Below are positions 51,679 through 51,812 of a stretch of 51,812 bases of DNA, one piece after another. The position numbers and the translations under genes are program-made. Numbering within the stretch: the first letter of the stretch is position 1; each line of letters opens with the position of its first letter. Source of the DNA: Bacillota bacterium (GTDB lineage: Bacteria > Bacillota > Clostridia > Acetivibrionales > DTU013); assembly GCA_023409735.1 (NCBI GenBank), contig JAEYRB010000025.1, positions 1 to 51,812 of the forward strand, written 5' to 3'. The notes under the pieces were generated by a model that saw only the letters and a list, made by a program, of their open reading frames with translations, was not told the DNA's origin and ran no database searches.

Positions 51679-51707
51679 ATTATATGTATTAAATCAGGTT
51701 TTGTCAA
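51679..51707 (-). promoter_or_regulatory. Consensus promoter of arsR
   Basis: On the minus strand TTGACA (51707-51702) and TATAAT (51684-51679) are both perfect and 17 bp apart. The strength suits a gene held off by its own repressor. Confidence 0.85.
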
Positions 51708-51782
51708 TTTGCTTGCGTCTTTTCTGAAAATTTGTCGTCTTCATATTTGTATTTATTAATAATAAATAGGAGAGGAATAGAA

Positions 51783-51812
51783 ATGGACGAAATAATCAAA
51801 TACTTATCAGTT
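51783..51812 (+). CDS. Start of an unidentified gene, cut by the window end
   Basis: ATG 51783 follows GGAGAGG at a good distance and reads MDEIIKYLSV before the window ends. Too short to identify. Confidence 0.6.
   Translation, partial: MDEIIKYLSV

Overview
The window reads as a low-GC chromosome segment from a Clostridia-type firmicute. The supporting signs are the infB-rbfA-nrnA-truB-ribF order, a sporulation-type PBP (SpoVD) and SpoVE/FtsW in the division and cell wall (dcw) cluster, VanW, paired M16 peptidases of the YmfF/YmfH type, frequent TTG and GTG starts behind strong Shine-Dalgarno (SD) sites, T-box/ZTP/THF riboswitches and a MurE with the DNPR motif of meso-DAP enzymes. I cannot name the species. 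Nearly everything is chromosomal housekeeping; I see no prophage, insertion sequence, CRISPR array, tRNA or rRNA.

Layout. 1-5580: translation and cofactor operon infB (5' end missing), rbfA, nrnA, truB, ribF. 5859-10582: PLP decarboxylase, small EamA permease (-), VanW protein, MFS transporter and an unlisted 57-codon membrane protein (-) preceded by a 15-bp minisatellite. 10885-16223: ymfF, ymfH, lgt, rodA. 16603-27108: dcw cluster with a consensus promoter, four phased MraZ boxes, mraZ, rsmH, ftsL, spoVD, murE, murF, mraY and ftsW. murD is not between mraY and ftsW, and the cluster ends in a murA fragment cut off at its catalytic-cysteine loop. 27162-29062: ECF sigma factor and anti-sigma pair. 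29431-34595: polA, coaE, a lytic transglycosylase and a diguanylate cyclase. 34606-35660 (-): GT2 glycosyltransferase plus DUF2304 protein.

36071-39243 is the most interesting part. A DAHP synthase gene (-) sits behind a T-box leader that probably reads a Phe codon. Divergent from it, a folate-type ECF S component (+) has a leader with two different aptamers in series: a ZTP (pfl) riboswitch with its own terminator, then a THF riboswitch with an SD-sequestering platform. Together they could make folate import respond to high ZTP and low THF. Three regulatory RNAs therefore fill about 1.25 kb between the first enzyme of aromatic/chorismate synthesis and a folate importer.

39253-51812: a decayed heptad-repeat gene (-), cheW, ychF (-), an OmpR-type two-component pair, an HtrA protease with a Q/P-rich repeat, a GH3 glycosidase whose 3' end runs into the remnant of an AraC-type gene, an SMP-30-like beta-propeller protein, and an arsR-permease-thioredoxin set (-) with two near-identical ArsR operators. 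The last 30 bases start a new gene on the + strand.

All calls come from reading the sequence by eye. Aptamer and hairpin calls were paired by hand, and no database or folding program was used.
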